Shown: positions 17,868-27,191, counted from the stretch's first letter. The stretch: DNA of 64,000 bases from Fictibacillus halophilus (GCF_016401385.1 NZ_JAEACF010000001.1:2418001-2482000); one strand, 5' to 3'. Notes: generated from the sequence alone by a model not told the origin. Numbers and translations are program-made.

Positions 17868-19355
17868 TTACGCTTTAAAGTTTCTTACGAAGTTAACTAG
17901 TGTTCGGACCATAACACCAGTTGCTCCTTTTGGACCTAACTCTGTGGATTTTCCAGAATAGGCGGTACCTGCGATATCCAAGTGGACCCAAGGCGTATTC
18001 TCAGCAAACTCTCCTACAAACAATCCACCTGTAATGGCATGACCAAGTCTGCCTGTTGAGTTGTTAAGGTCAGCAACATCACTTGTTTTTAGCATATCTT
18101 TAAATGGCTGAAAACTTGGAAGAAGCCACAATAATTCTGCTTCATCAGCTGCAGAATTCTTAATATGTTCATAGAACTCTTCATCGTTTGTTAGGGCCCC
18201 TGTAGTACAATCTCCTAGCGCAACAACAACTCCGCCAGTTAAAGTGGCAACGTCAACAATATATTTTGCTCCTTGTTCCTTTGCATACGTAATCGCATCG
18301 GCTAGTATGAGACGTCCTTCTGCATCCGTATTGCGAACTTCAATTGTCTTTCCACTCAGCGAAGTGATCACATCTCCTGGCTTCATAGCCTCTCCATTGA
18401 TCAAGTTTTCTGAGGAAGGAATTACAAACATGATATTGATCTCGGGCTTTAGACGGCCGATCGCCTCCATCGCCCCTAATACAGCCGCACTTCCACCCAT
18501 ATCGCTCTTCATCTCATGCATGTTTAAAGCTGGTTTGATCGAATAACCGCCGGCATCAAAGGTTAATCCTTTTCCTACTAAAGCAACATACGAATCTTCC
18601 TTTTTGCCGCCTTGATATTTTACCGTGATTAACTTTGGAAGCTGATCTGATCCTTTACTAACAGCCAGTATCGCTCCCATTCCCAGCTTTTCCATGTCTT
18701 CTTTTTCAAGGATCTCATATTCCATGCCATATTCGAGCGCCACATCAATTGCCTCAGCAGCAAGATCTGTAGGTGTAAGAAGATTCGCTGGTGTGTTTAC
18801 AAGATCTCGAGCGAAGTTGATTCCTTTCGCATAAGCAAAACCGCTCGTTAATCCTGCTTCAGTCTCACTCTTTTCCGTATAAACAGTTATAGATTCTAAC
18901 CGTTTTTGCGGTTCATTTGTTTTCTTTTTGTAGTCTTCAAATTTATAAACAGCGGTACCAGCTGCTTCACTAAAAGCATGGGCAAGCTTTTCCATAGGAA
19001 GTTGATCCGTATGGAACGTATCCAGCAATACAGAAAAATGCGTTCTCTTTTCTTTTGTGATTTCTTGCACTGCTCTTCCGAATGAGCTTCTAGCCTTGTC
19101 ATACGTAAAATCTTCGCGCTTACCTAAACCTGCAAAATAGATTCTTTTCGTTCCAAGCTGACCTAACGTATTAAGCTTTTTAATGCTTTTGAAGCGATTT
19201 GATAAATCGCCTTCTTTTATAAGATCAGTAATTGTTCCTTTTAATTCATGATCCATTTCTGCCATTACACCAGTAAGTTTTGGTTCTTGAAATAAACCGA
19301 CCAGTAGGACTTCTTCTTGTTCGCTAGTATTCCAATGTTGTTTAATCATAAACAT
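17868..19355 (-). CDS. pepA: Leucyl aminopeptidase (M17), YuiE
   Basis: Cytosolic M17 aminopeptidase releasing N-terminal residues. All expected two-metal and catalytic residues are visible: Lys262 and Asp267 (VGKGLTFDAGG), Lys274, Asp285 (KSDMGGSA), and Asp344, Glu346 and Arg348 in the signature NTDAEGRL (342-349). 495 residues is standard. AAGGGGG lies nine bases before the ATG. Corresponds to B. subtilis yuiE by position. Confidence 0.96.
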   Translation of the reverse strand: MFMIKQHWNTSEQEEVLLVGLFQEPKLTGVMAEMDHELKGTITDLIKEGDLSNRFKSIKKLNTLGQLGTKRIYFAGLGKREDFTYDKARSSFGRAVQEITKEKRTHFSVLLDTFHTDQLPMEKLAHAFSEAAGTAVYKFEDYKKKTNEPQKRLESITVYTEKSETEAGLTSGFAYAKGINFARDLVNTPANLLTPTDLAAEAIDVALEYGMEYEILEKEDMEKLGMGAILAVSKGSDQLPKLITVKYQGGKKEDSYVALVGKGLTFDAGGYSIKPALNMHEMKSDMGGSAAVLGAMEAIGRLKPEINIMFVIPSSENLINGEAMKPGDVITSLSGKTIEVRNTDAEGRLILADAITYAKEQGAKYIVDVATLTGGVVVALGDCTTGALTNDEEFYEHIKNSAADEAELLWLLPSFQPFKDMLKTSDVADLNNSTGRLGHAITGGLFVGEFAENTPWVHLDIAGTAYSGKSTELGPKGATGVMVRTLVNFVRNFKA

Positions 19356-19436
19356 GTTAAAGTTCCCCCTTCTTCGTTATAAAGCTCTGCCTTTCATTAT
19401 ACTCTTTCTTTTAGAATATTTCGAATTCACGATGCT

Positions 19437-19814
19437 TTATTCTTCTAAATTCAAATAAAGTTTTGGAAGCACTGGCAGCTGTACGACTTCTTCAAATTTT
19501 ACCCTATCTGGATGGCTAGGGATAACTCTAAGACAATGATCAATAAACATTAGTACTCTCTCCACATTTAACTGCCAATAGGTTGGTTTATACGGTGTTA
19601 GATACTCTTTGGCCACCCTCATCATTTGTCTGGCTCCTTTAAGATTTCCATATTCATAATGATAGAGAGATACCGTCATCTGCAGTAACCCCTTGATAAA
19701 CAAGTTACTGCGGTCTGTGAGCCACACTGCTTCTAATAGATCGTGGCCTGTGTAATAATCTCCATCGTTAAATACAATAAAAAATTCGTAATACTCCTCG
19801 GGAAAATACTCCAT
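19437..19814 (-). CDS. DUF309 family protein
   Basis: 125-residue soluble, helix-rich protein. The family mark is the acidic motif FNDGDYYTGHDLLEAVW near residues 14-30. The ATG at 19814 follows GGGAGG by eight bases; the frame extends 22 codons further upstream but without a ribosome site. Function unknown. It is divergent from yuiD. Confidence 0.82.
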   Translation of the reverse strand: MEYFPEEYYEFFIVFNDGDYYTGHDLLEAVWLTDRSNLFIKGLLQMTVSLYHYEYGNLKGARQMMRVAKEYLTPYKPTYWQLNVERVLMFIDHCLRVIPSHPDRVKFEEVVQLPVLPKLYLNLEE

Positions 19815-19930
19815 TCTTGAAACCTCCCTCTTTCGTTCAATGTCTTGCAAAGATTGAACTGGTCCTAAATCGGGTAACAACTATCTAAAACAGCCATACT
19901 ATAAACCACCATATTGAAAGGATAATCCTC

Positions 19931-20413
19931 ATGCCAGATATTCTATTGAATTTCCCATTAATTGCAGCTTTACTTGGTGTATTTTCTGCACAATTCTTAA
20001 AAATTCCTATACATTTTTATCATACTAGAAAAATCAGATGGGAGTTATTTATTAGTACAGGAGGAATGCCTAGTTCACATTCGGCTTCTGTCACTTCATT
20101 AGCAACAGCCGTTGGAGCCTTACACGGCACTGGTTCAACTCTCTTCGCCATCGCTGCCATGTTTGCGATCATCGTCATGTACGATGCAAAAGGTATTCGT
20201 TGGCATGCAGGAGAACAAGCAGCCGTATTGAATGACTTAGTAGAAGAATTCAGAAACCACGTGAGGGAATCAGAAAGATTTCAAGAAAAAAAGGTGGAAG
20301 AACAAAGGAAAGAATTGAAAGAACTTCTCGGACATCGTCCTAGTGAGGTATTCTTTGGCGGACTTCTTGGAATTCTTCAAACACTACTCTTATCATGGTT
20401 GTTTATATCATAG
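19931..20413 (+). CDS. yuiD: Acid phosphatase/haloperoxidase-related membrane protein (DUF212), YuiD
   Basis: 160-residue protein with about three membrane helices and the phosphatase-like motif GMPSSHSA (45-52), followed by a basic GIRWHAG. This is the DUF212/YuiD family, distantly related to vanadium haloperoxidase-type phosphatases; the substrate is unknown. The ribosome site (AAAGGAT) is weak. The next gene follows after 13 bases, so the two are probably cotranscribed. Confidence 0.88.
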   Translation: MPDILLNFPLIAALLGVFSAQFLKIPIHFYHTRKIRWELFISTGGMPSSHSASVTSLATAVGALHGTGSTLFAIAAMFAIIVMYDAKGIRWHAGEQAAVLNDLVEEFRNHVRESERFQEKKVEEQRKELKELLGHRPSEVFFGGLLGILQTLLLSWLFIS

Positions 20414-20426
20414 GAGGTTCTTCTTT

Positions 20427-21257
20427 TTGAGAATTATTTCAATTTGCCCAAGTAACACAGAACTGTTGCATTATTTAGGATTAACTTCAGAGTTAGTCGG
20501 TGTCGATGATTTTTCGGATTGGCCAGACGAAATTCAAAAGCTACCGCGTTTAGGTCCAGATCTATCGATTGACATGGATAATCTTCAATCTCTAGCACCC
20601 GATCTTGTATTAGCTAGTTTGAGTGTACCCGGTATGGAGAAAAACATAGAGGAATTAGAACGGCGCAATATTCCACATGTCATTTATAATCCACAAAGTC
20701 TTACTGATATCCAGAATGATCTCTTCGATTTGGGTAAGAGAACAGATAAGTTAGCAGAAGCTAAAAAAGTAACGGAATGGATGAAGAATGAGATCGCTCA
20801 CTACGAGAAAATAAGTAACTCCATAAAAAATAGAAAAAAAGTGTATTTTGAATGGTGGCCGAAGCCCATCTTTACACCTGGTAAAGTGAACTGGCTCTCA
20901 GAGGTCGCTTATCTTGCTGGCGGAGAAAACCTGTTTCAAGACGTGGAACTGGCAAGTGTACAAACATCGTGGGAAGATGTGGTCAGCCGTAAGCCAGATA
21001 TCATAGGAATGGTTTGGGTCGGTGTCAAAACAGAAAAGATGCAGATTTCCCATATAAAAAAGAGAGAGGGCTGGGACCATTTAGAGGCTAATATTCGTAC
21101 AAAGATTTTCAAACTTGAAGAGTCCCTCTTTTGTCGCCCCTCACCACGATTATTAATTGGCATGAAACGGTTAGCTGCACTTATTCATCCTAATGATTAC
21201 CCTGCTTTCTTACCAGAGGAAGAAGAAAGCTATATAAAGAAGCTTCAGGTCACTTAA
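20427..21257 (+). CDS. Leaderless BtuF-like cobalamin-binding (periplasmic-binding-fold) protein
   Basis: 276 residues with the class III solute-binding fold: start ISICPSNTELLHYLGL, then VDDFSDWP, LAPDLVLAS and a central domain containing FEWWPKPIFTPGKVNWLSEVAYLAGGENLF. This pattern resembles BtuF/cobalamin-binding proteins. The start is TTG at 20427, nine bases after GGAGG; it gives no signal peptide and no lipobox, so the protein should be cytoplasmic, unlike transport receptors. The frame extends upstream into yuiD but without a ribosome site. No ABC permease or ATPase is near. Confidence 0.82.
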   Translation: MRIISICPSNTELLHYLGLTSELVGVDDFSDWPDEIQKLPRLGPDLSIDMDNLQSLAPDLVLASLSVPGMEKNIEELERRNIPHVIYNPQSLTDIQNDLFDLGKRTDKLAEAKKVTEWMKNEIAHYEKISNSIKNRKKVYFEWWPKPIFTPGKVNWLSEVAYLAGGENLFQDVELASVQTSWEDVVSRKPDIIGMVWVGVKTEKMQISHIKKREGWDHLEANIRTKIFKLEESLFCRPSPRLLIGMKRLAALIHPNDYPAFLPEEEESYIKKLQVT

Positions 21258-21272
21258 ACCTGAAGCTTTTAT
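21241..21272 (+). terminator. Terminator overlapping the end of the BtuF-like gene
   Basis: AGCTTCAGGT (21241-21250) pairs with ACCTGAAGCT (21258-21267); the stop codon lies in the loop and T4 follows. Confidence 0.88.
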
Positions 21273-21952
21273 CATTTATATAAGTATTGCTGCCTAAACA
21301 CTTGCATGGACTTTTCTTCGTTAAGATTATTTAGTTCATTTTCTGTAATCTTACCGTTACCACGCTCGACAATATACACGTCTATATTCTTCTTGCCCCA
21401 TTCTTGATATACTTCGTCTACCGTATTGTAAAACAGATCTAACCTGTTCCCTTTAATGGCTGATCCTGTATCAGCAACTACTCCATATCCATACCCTGGA
21501 ATCCATAGAACGGTACCAATTGGAAAGATTGAAGGATCTGCTGCAATGGTAGAATAGAGGTCTCTTCTTACCTTTAACCCTGATTTTGTGATTCCGTATG
21601 CAGGATGACTTTTCGTTTTCCCTGTACTCTCATGACCTGCCGTATAGCCTGTTGCTGTAACATTAACTGATGGATATTTAGAAAAGTCTATCTCATCTTC
21701 AATGGATCGTTTCTTCACTTCAGCAGATGAAAGCATCAAGTTAGGGCTATAGATTGTAGGCAAAGTCTTCAACGACTCTGTTAAAACACTAAGTGTAGCT
21801 TCAACAATCTTATTATCTGACTGTTTGTCATTTAGCCAAGTTGCTAGATCATCTGCCTCCACACCAGAAATGGAACGAAATGTTGTAAATATTGCACAAA
21901 TAAATAGGATAACGATGGTTGTTCTTTTTACAATTTTTCTTAAAATCAACAA
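21272..21952 (-). CDS. yuiC: 3D-domain cell-wall protein, YuiC (MltA-like barrel)
   Basis: 226 residues: one N-terminal membrane anchor/signal (about 10-28), a variable linker, then a 3D domain from about 96 with conserved acidic residues in [15 protein letters not shown] (Asp161, Asp172). B. subtilis YuiC is a stationary-phase-survival type lytic transglycosylase acting on peptidoglycan. The start is TTG at 21952 (a second TTG follows), about ten bases after AGGAG. Confidence 0.9.
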   Translation of the reverse strand: MLILRKIVKRTTIVILFICAIFTTFRSISGVEADDLATWLNDKQSDNKIVEATLSVLTESLKTLPTIYSPNLMLSSAEVKKRSIEDEIDFSKYPSVNVTATGYTAGHESTGKTKSHPAYGITKSGLKVRRDLYSTIAADPSIFPIGTVLWIPGYGYGVVADTGSAIKGNRLDLFYNTVDEVYQEWGKKNIDVYIVERGNGKITENELNNLNEEKSMQVFRQQYLYK

Positions 21953-22037
21953 AAATTGTTCACTCCTCTCCTATCTATTCCTTCCCCGGCTAGTTGTTAT
22001 GTATACCCGTTTGAAATAAAAGGAAAAAAAGTGCAAA

Positions 22038-22066
22038 TAAAAAAACCCCTAAATTAGGGGCTTTTA
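22038..22066 (-). terminator. Terminator of yuiB
   Basis: CCCCTAAATTAGGGG hairpin (22046-22060) followed by seven T on the minus strand. Confidence 0.88.
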
Positions 22067-22387
22067 AAACATCTGATAACCGCGCACTCGTAGCATCTTA
22101 ATGGCAACTCCCGATAGAATTGCACCAATCAATCCACAAGCAAGTATTGTAATATCTGATGCTGACAAATTCAGAAGATCACTTCCAAGTAGCTGAAAGC
22201 TCGTACCTGGCTTTGTAAAATACTCGAAAAACCGAATGTCATCTACAATCATAATGACGACTACTGGATATAAAATAACCATAAACCAAGTAGCACGTAA
22301 AAGCATGTTAAACAAGAAACCGATTCCAAAGAATAGAACCATAAAAAGCAACATTGAAATAATGAATTGCGGCAATAGCAAATCCAT
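22064..22387 (-). CDS. yuiB: YuiB-like membrane protein
   Basis: 107 residues, three to four hydrophobic segments (about 8-28, 34-50, 80-98). No catalytic motif. Length and position next to yuiA and yuiC match B. subtilis YuiB (about 105 residues). Function unknown. GGGGGTG precedes the ATG. Confidence 0.82.
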   Translation of the reverse strand: MDLLLPQFIISMLLFMVLFFGIGFLFNMLLRATWFMVILYPVVVIMIVDDIRFFEYFTKPGTSFQLLGSDLLNLSASDITILACGLIGAILSGVAIKMLRVRGYQMF

Positions 22388-22468
22388 GATGTAGACACCC
22401 CCATATATCTGAGGTTAGTTTACTAAACGGGGGCATATACGTCAATCGTGTTTGAGAGCGTTACGATT

Positions 22469-22600
22469 TTAAGCTCTTTTTTTACCGCTTCCAGAGCATT
22501 CCACACACGTTTCAGATCCTCCAAGCAAGAGCTGAAAGTAACCCTTTCCCTCACAGTATGGACAATGATCATGTTTTTTCTGAATCGCATGTTTTCTCAT
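22469..22600 (-). CDS. yuiA: YuiA-like mini zinc-finger protein
   Basis: 43-residue frame. Two DnaJ-type half knuckles, CPYCEGKGYF (from residue 13) and CVECSGSGK (from residue 32), would bind one zinc. AGAGGGAG precedes the ATG. Size, motif and place directly upstream of yuiB match B. subtilis YuiA. Role unknown. Confidence 0.85.
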   Translation of the reverse strand: MRKHAIQKKHDHCPYCEGKGYFQLLLGGSETCVECSGSGKKRA

Positions 22601-22694
22601 GTTGTAACACTCCCTCTTTTTTGTTTAAATTTTCAGATAATAATAACAAGGAAATGAGAGAATGAAAAACCGATTTTAAAGCGAAATACTCCAA

Positions 22695-22708
22695 TGTAAG
22701 CGTAAACA
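22695..22708. promoter_or_regulatory. Weak cre-like site upstream of yuiA
   Basis: TGTAAGCGTAAACA differs from TGWAANCGNTNWCA at one position. It lies about 95 bases before yuiA in a 250-bp gap that otherwise shows only a GATCAGAGC inverted repeat (22795-22824). Confidence 0.3.
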
Positions 22709-22794
22709 TCATGAACATTCTTTAATTATCAGAATATTTCGTACATTTTTGTTATCACTTGTTTAATATCGATTCTAAAGAGCTGTACAAAGAC

Positions 22795-22824
22795 GATCAG
22801 AGCTTTTTTTAAAACGCTCTGATC
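22795..22824. repeat. Inverted repeat downstream of the Nudix gene
   Basis: GATCAGAGC (22795-22803) and GCTCTGATC (22816-22824) form a nine-bp stem around an A/T loop. There is no T run directly after it on the minus strand, so it may be a weak terminator for the Nudix gene or serve the plus strand. Confidence 0.55.
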
Positions 22825-22851
22825 AAAAATCTTTTTATATGTATCAATTAT

Positions 22852-23334
22852 TTATCTACAATCCATCACCTTATAAGTCGTATAACCGAATACGTCTCCA
22901 GGATTGATTTTATCTTCTAAAAACTTCACTTTCCTATCCATAAAGTAATGAATCATTAATGAAGTATCAGGATCGGCTCGTAGTTCTTCAGGCGTCATAA
23001 GAGCAGCTGTTTCAATTTCACTTGAATGTTGTGAAAGATCTCCATGCTTTTTTCTCAATAAAAAAACAACCATATTATCACTAATCGTCTCTTTGATAAC
23101 ACCTGAGCGGATACCAAGTATTGTAGTGACTTCTCCAACGATGCCTGTCTCTTCATAAACTTCTCGAACAGCTGCCTCGTCAACCGTCTCTCCAGCATCT
23201 ACAAAGCCAGCTGGAATAGACCATTTGCCCTTAAGCCCGCCGTAATTCTTTTTCACGACAAGCCATCTTCCATTCTCGTCGATCAGTAGGCCAGCAGCCG
23301 CAAGCCAAACGTTTCCCCTGTCTTTTTTTGTCAT
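22852..23334 (-). CDS. Nudix hydrolase
   Basis: 160-residue Nudix protein. The Nudix box spans residues 43-65 (GFVDAGE, then REVYEETGI) with all Mg-binding glutamates present, so it should hydrolyse a nucleoside diphosphate derivative; the substrate cannot be predicted. The ribosome site upstream is GC-rich and only moderate (AAAGGGCGAG). It lies downstream of yumB on the same strand but yumB comes after it in coordinates and has its own terminator. Confidence 0.9.
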   Translation of the reverse strand: MTKKDRGNVWLAAAGLLIDENGRWLVVKKNYGGLKGKWSIPAGFVDAGETVDEAAVREVYEETGIVGEVTTILGIRSGVIKETISDNMVVFLLRKKHGDLSQHSSEIETAALMTPEELRADPDTSLMIHYFMDRKVKFLEDKINPGDVFGYTTYKVMDCR

Positions 23335-23361
23335 CCGCGCGCTCGCCCTTTCTCTATGTAA

Positions 23362-23396
23362 TAAAAAAGAACAGAAGCTTTACGCTCCTGTTCTTA
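23362..23396 (-). terminator. Terminator of yumB
   Basis: AAGAACAG (23367-23374) pairs with CTGTTCTT (23388-23395), with T6 following on the minus strand. Confidence 0.85.
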
Positions 23397-23411
23397 GTTT
23401 ACCACTATCCA

Positions 23412-24611
23412 TTAAAACAGTTTTAATTTTCCTTTTTTAATAACCATCGGAACCCCACCTAGTAAGAACAGGTAACGGTTATCGATTACTTTTTTCATTG
23501 CAGATGCAGTTGCACCGAATAATTTCTTGTTTCCTACTTTACCAATCGCTTCACCTTTACCAAGGGACGCAACTGTACCTTTAATATCAGGCTTAAATTC
23601 TTCTAGCTTGCCACCGTTCATCAATGCTTTAATGTTACGGCCGATTGTGTAAGCTTGTTGAATCGCGATTTGAGCTGTTGGAGGATATGGACGGTTTGCC
23701 TCTTCATCAATAATAAGTGCACAGTCTCCTGCAACAAAAATATAATCAAATCCAGGCATGCGAAGGTCTTTGTCAACTTTCACACGTCCGCGCATCGTTT
23801 CGAATCCAGCTTCTTCAACTAGGTGGTTACCGCGAACTCCACCAGTCCAAACGATTGTAGCTGCTTTAATCTCTTCACCATTTGCAAGAATTACACCATC
23901 TTCATTACACTCTTTGATCGGCGTGCTTACAAGGAATTCAACGCCACGGCGTTCTAAGTTATTGATTGCATACTCAACAAGTTCTTCATCAAATCCAGGA
24001 AGTACTGTTGGAGCAGCTTCAATATTTACGATACGAACTTTTTCACGAGGAATATCATATTCGCGGCATAATTCAGGAACACGATCAGCCAGTTCTCCAA
24101 CGAATTCGATTCCTGTAAATCCTGCTCCACCTACTACGATTGTAATAAGTTCATCAGGTTGTCCTTCGTTGTTGTAACGAGCGAATGAATAGTCGATATG
24201 CTCGCGAATTTTACGAACAGAGTTGATGCTGCGAATGCTGAATGCATTCTCTTTAAGACCTTGAATACCGAAAGTTTCAGGGTCAGAACCGAGAGCAATT
24301 ATTAAGTAGTCGTATGTTAATTCTTGATTATCTAAGATAACAAGCTTCTCATCTTTTTTGATTTCTTTAACCGTATCTTGAACAAAGTTCACTTTGTTCA
24401 TGTCGATGATGTTATCGATCATGATACGTGTTTTGTCATGATGTAATGTACCCGCTGCGTTCTCATGAAGCCACGTTGTTTGGTAATGATAGTTGTGCTT
24501 GTTTACTAACGTGATCTCAGCTTCGTCTGAACCTAGCTCTTTTTGTAAACGTACAGCTGACATGATTCCGCCGTAGCCGCCGCCTAATATTAGAATTTTT
24601 GGCTTACTCAT
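23412..24611 (-). CDS. yumB: Type II NADH:quinone dehydrogenase, YumB
   Basis: Membrane-peripheral flavoprotein passing electrons from NADH to menaquinone without proton pumping. FAD-binding GGGYGG lies at 9-14, the second nucleotide-binding GGAGFTG near 165, and the FAD-closing segment FVAGDCA near 295. 399 residues, close to the B. subtilis 406. A Rex-like operator lies about 75 bases upstream. Divergent from yumC. Second dehydrogenase of this type in the window (see yutJ). Confidence 0.93.
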   Translation of the reverse strand: MSKPKILILGGGYGGIMSAVRLQKELGSDEAEITLVNKHNYHYQTTWLHENAAGTLHHDKTRIMIDNIIDMNKVNFVQDTVKEIKKDEKLVILDNQELTYDYLIIALGSDPETFGIQGLKENAFSIRSINSVRKIREHIDYSFARYNNEGQPDELITIVVGGAGFTGIEFVGELADRVPELCREYDIPREKVRIVNIEAAPTVLPGFDEELVEYAINNLERRGVEFLVSTPIKECNEDGVILANGEEIKAATIVWTGGVRGNHLVEEAGFETMRGRVKVDKDLRMPGFDYIFVAGDCALIIDEEANRPYPPTAQIAIQQAYTIGRNIKALMNGGKLEEFKPDIKGTVASLGKGEAIGKVGNKKLFGATASAMKKVIDNRYLFLLGGVPMVIKKGKLKLF

Positions 24612-24684
24612 TTAAATTCACTTCCAGTTCTCATTTTTTTTAGTTTGACCTTTTCAATCATTAAATATGATGGAAAGGAATAGA

Positions 24685-24702
24685 TTGTGATATATTTCAC
24701 GT
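24685..24702. promoter_or_regulatory. Rex-like operator upstream of yumB
   Basis: TTGTGATATATTTCACGT matches TTGTGAA-N4-TTCACAA at 11 of 14 fixed positions. Rex represses respiratory genes until NADH rises and is known to control ndh in B. subtilis. Confidence 0.5.
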
Positions 24703-24986
24703 AATAAGATATAAATAAATGCAAAAAACGTTCGAAATTTCGACATTTTTTAACCATACACTCTCATCTTATTCCTTTTCTCTTGTTTTTTCAACCCCTT
24801 TTTCGTTATGATGATGTTTCAATTTCTATTGTGAAGTGCCCTCTTTTTCCTTGTTTACATTGTCAAAATCTACAAAACAAAAAGAGGACTTTAGACTTCC
24901 TTCAAGAATGTAAAATGAGAGATAGCACGTTCTGGTCAGAACATATTTCATGTTCATCAGTCATAAATCTAGAAGAGGTGAAAGTT

Positions 24987-25964
24987 ATGACAAAAGAAAT
25001 ATACGATATCACGATTATTGGTGGAGGACCTTCAGGCTTGTTTGCTGCATTCTATGGTGGCATGCGTCAGATGAAGGTGAAAATTATTGAGAGCATGCCT
25101 CAACTTGGCGGTCAGTTATCTGCTCTTTATCCTGAAAAGTACATATATGATGTTGCTGGATTTCCTAAAGTACTTGCTCAAGATCTCGTTAATAACCTTA
25201 AAGAGCAAGCGATGCAGTTTAACCCAACAGTGGTCTTAGAAGAGTCGGTTCAAAACGTAGAAAAGAATGAAGAAATCTTCGAGCTAACAACAGATAAAAA
25301 TGTTCATTACAGCAAAGCAGTATTAATTACGGCTGGCGTAGGTGCATTTCAGCCACGTCGTTTAGAACTGGCCACTGCTCAACAATACGAAGGAAAAAAC
25401 TTGCATTATTTCGTAAGTGATCTGAACGCTTTTGCTGGAAAGCGCGTTTTAGTTTGTGGTGGAGGAGATTCTGCTCTAGACTGGTCATTAATGCTTGAGC
25501 CTATTTGTCCAGAAATCACCTTAACACACAGACGCGATAAGTTTCGTGCTCATGAACATAGTGTCGAGCAGTTAATGAATTCTAAAGTTGCGGTTAAAAC
25601 GCCTTATCAAATAACGGAGTTGATAGGTGATGGAGAGAATATCTCAGCTGTAGTTCTAGAAAATGGAGATGTTAAAGAGACAGTTGAAGTGGATGCTGTT
25701 ATCGTAAACTATGGTTTCATCTCATCCCTCGGTCCAATTAAAACATGGGGCTTAGATATTCAAAAGAATTCAATCGTCGTTAATTCAAAAATGGAAACAA
25801 ATATAAAAGGCATATATGCTGCTGGTGATGTATGTACGTATGATGGCAAAGTAAAATTGATCGCTTCAGGTTTTGGTGAAGCACCTACGGCAATTAACAA
25901 TGCAAAATCATATATCGATCCAAACGCAAAGACTCAACCTTTACACAGTACTAGCTTATTCTAA
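24987..25964 (+). CDS. yumC: Ferredoxin/flavodoxin-NADP+ reductase type 2, YumC
   Basis: 325-residue thioredoxin-reductase-like FNR without the redox CxxC. FAD motif IIGGGPSG near residue 9, NADP motif CGGGDSALD near 157, and [20 protein letters not shown] near the C-terminus. It is the essential FNR of B. subtilis. The ATG at 24987 follows AGAGGTG; the open frame extends 68 codons upstream but lacks a ribosome site and any conserved residues. Confidence 0.95.
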   Translation: MTKEIYDITIIGGGPSGLFAAFYGGMRQMKVKIIESMPQLGGQLSALYPEKYIYDVAGFPKVLAQDLVNNLKEQAMQFNPTVVLEESVQNVEKNEEIFELTTDKNVHYSKAVLITAGVGAFQPRRLELATAQQYEGKNLHYFVSDLNAFAGKRVLVCGGGDSALDWSLMLEPICPEITLTHRRDKFRAHEHSVEQLMNSKVAVKTPYQITELIGDGENISAVVLENGDVKETVEVDAVIVNYGFISSLGPIKTWGLDIQKNSIVVNSKMETNIKGIYAAGDVCTYDGKVKLIASGFGEAPTAINNAKSYIDPNAKTQPLHSTSLF

Positions 25965-25971
25965 ACTTTAG

Positions 25972-26001
25972 TAGGCGCGGGGAAGCTCCTGCGCCTTTTT
26001 A
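25972..26001 (+). terminator. Terminator of yumC
   Basis: GGCGC and GCGCC arms over a GGGGAAGCTCCT loop, followed by T5. Confidence 0.8.
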
Positions 26002-26042
26002 ATTTCAATTAAGCATCTATGGTTTAAAAGGAGATAGTAGAA

Positions 26043-26216
26043 ATGAACAGACAATTTACTGAAGAAGAAATGCATGTTGCTGACTGCCTTCAAGAAATGC
26101 AAAGGATCATCAATCAGCTACACATCACTGACGAATCCTTTCTTGAAGATACGAAAAGAGAACTTCCACGTTTAACGAAGTTATTGCAAGACCTAGAAAA
26201 ATACACGGTGGAATAA
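26043..26216 (+). CDS. Hypothetical 57-residue acidic helical protein
   Basis: Frame with AAAAGGAG before the ATG, between the yumC terminator and another terminator at 26298. All-helical, acidic (FTEEEMHVADCLQEMQ; LPRLTKLLQDLEKYTVE), one Cys. Not recognised; its own bracketing terminators support a separate small gene. Confidence 0.6.
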   Translation: MNRQFTEEEMHVADCLQEMQRIINQLHITDESFLEDTKRELPRLTKLLQDLEKYTVE

Positions 26217-26297
26217 ATTGCTTATGGATAGCAAACGTCCTATCTGTTATTATTGTATTTGAGGCGGACAAGTGCCGCTGACTGATATTGATTTTTT

Positions 26298-26329
26298 ACC
26301 CGGTGTTGGCGCACCGGGTTTTCTTTTAT
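26298..26329 (+). terminator. Terminator upstream of the 53-residue gene
   Basis: ACCCGGTG pairs with CACCGGGT over TTGGCG, then TTTCTTTT. Confidence 0.88.
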
Positions 26330-26355
26330 CCTTTTTAGATAAGGAGAATTACATA

Positions 26356-26517
26356 ATGGAAACTAACTTAATACTTGGAATTGTTTTCTTTATCCTTGGT
26401 ACATTTCTAATGCCGTTTGGTTTAAGAGAGCATCGAAAACAAAGGAAATTTTTACTTATCGGTGCTGCTGTTTTATCAGATATACTTGGTGTACTTTTTA
26501 TCTTTAATATTCTATAG
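26356..26517 (+). CDS. Hypothetical 53-residue two-helix membrane protein
   Basis: The ATG at 26356 follows AAGGAG by nine bases; the longer frame upstream runs through a terminator and is not used. Two hydrophobic helices (about 5-22 and 35-52) joined by a basic loop RLREHRKQRK-like in charge. Not recognised. Convergent with yutM. Confidence 0.65.
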   Translation: METNLILGIVFFILGTFLMPFGLREHRKQRKFLLIGAAVLSDILGVLFIFNIL

Positions 26518-26519
26518 CT

Positions 26520-26566
26520 AAAAAAAGCTCCTGCCTCTTATTTTCTAGAAGCAGGAGCTTTTAACG
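26520..26566. terminator. Bidirectional terminator
   Basis: AAAGCTCCTGC and GCAGGAGCTTT are perfect 11-bp arms between convergent genes. Confidence 0.9.
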
Positions 26567-26575
26567 TTATTTCAT

Positions 26576-26932
26576 TTAACACTCTTCTGGTGTTCCAGCG
26601 TTTGTTGCTGTTCGGAAAGAAGATCCACAGCCGCATGATGCGATTGCGTTCGGGTTTGTAATCGTAAACCCTCCACCCATCATGTTCTGTTTAAAGTCGA
26701 CCACCGTTCCTTTTAGTACTTTTGCACTTTCTTCATCCACAACCACTCGGATTCCTTCAATCATCTCTTCTCGGTCTGAGTCACTTTTATCACTATCAAA
26801 ACCCATACCATAAGAAAGACCTGTACATCCGCCGCCTTTAACCGCTACACGGAGAAATTGATTTTGATCTTCTTCATCAGCAAGCATTTCTTTAATTCTA
26901 CTCGCTGCACTTTCTGTTATTTCAACGATCAT
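26576..26932 (-). CDS. yutM: A-type iron-sulfur carrier/insertion protein, YutM (ErpA/SufA-like)
   Basis: 118-residue HesB/IscA-family protein with the three Fe-S ligands in GGGCTGLSYGMGFD and SCGCGSSF. It delivers Fe-S clusters to apoproteins and would work with the SUF machinery (sufB is in this window). The ATG at 26932 follows GAGGAG by eight bases; a GTG nine bases earlier overlaps the ribosome site. Confidence 0.93.
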   Translation of the reverse strand: MIVEITESAASRIKEMLADEEDQNQFLRVAVKGGGCTGLSYGMGFDSDKSDSDREEMIEGIRVVVDEESAKVLKGTVVDFKQNMMGGGFTITNPNAIASCGCGSSFRTATNAGTPEEC

Positions 26933-27011
26933 CGTGATCACTCCTCTAATAAGGATCTATATCTATAGTATAACGACTCTTAAATAAGCCCTCAAGGAAT
27001 TGGCTTTTTAA

Positions 27012-27191
27012 TTAATTGTCTTTCTGCTGCATCTCCATAATCTTATTATGTGTCTCATCAATTTTTCTACTATAATTTAACACCATTGGATGCTGCAGAC
27101 CTAACGCGTTAGCCGCCTGTATCATTTTATTACGCAATGCCTCTAATTGTTCGATCTTTTCAAGTCTAGCGGCTGGTATTGTGGCTTTCAT
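27012..27191 (-). CDS. Spo0E-like aspartyl-phosphatase regulator
   Basis: 59-residue two-helix protein with the Spo0E-family signature SxxxD (YSRKIDETHN) in the second helix. Such proteins dephosphorylate Spo0A~P or related regulators and delay sporulation. The ATG at 27191 follows GGAGTG; the ten codons upstream lack a ribosome site. The target cannot be told from sequence. Confidence 0.85.
   Translation of the reverse strand: MKATIPAARLEKIEQLEALRNKMIQAANALGLQHPMVLNYSRKIDETHNKIMEMQQKDN

Noticed and set aside
24783..24986. N-terminal extension of yumC
   Set aside because: No ribosome site and no homology-like features; the FAD motif sits at the normal distance from the ATG at 24987.
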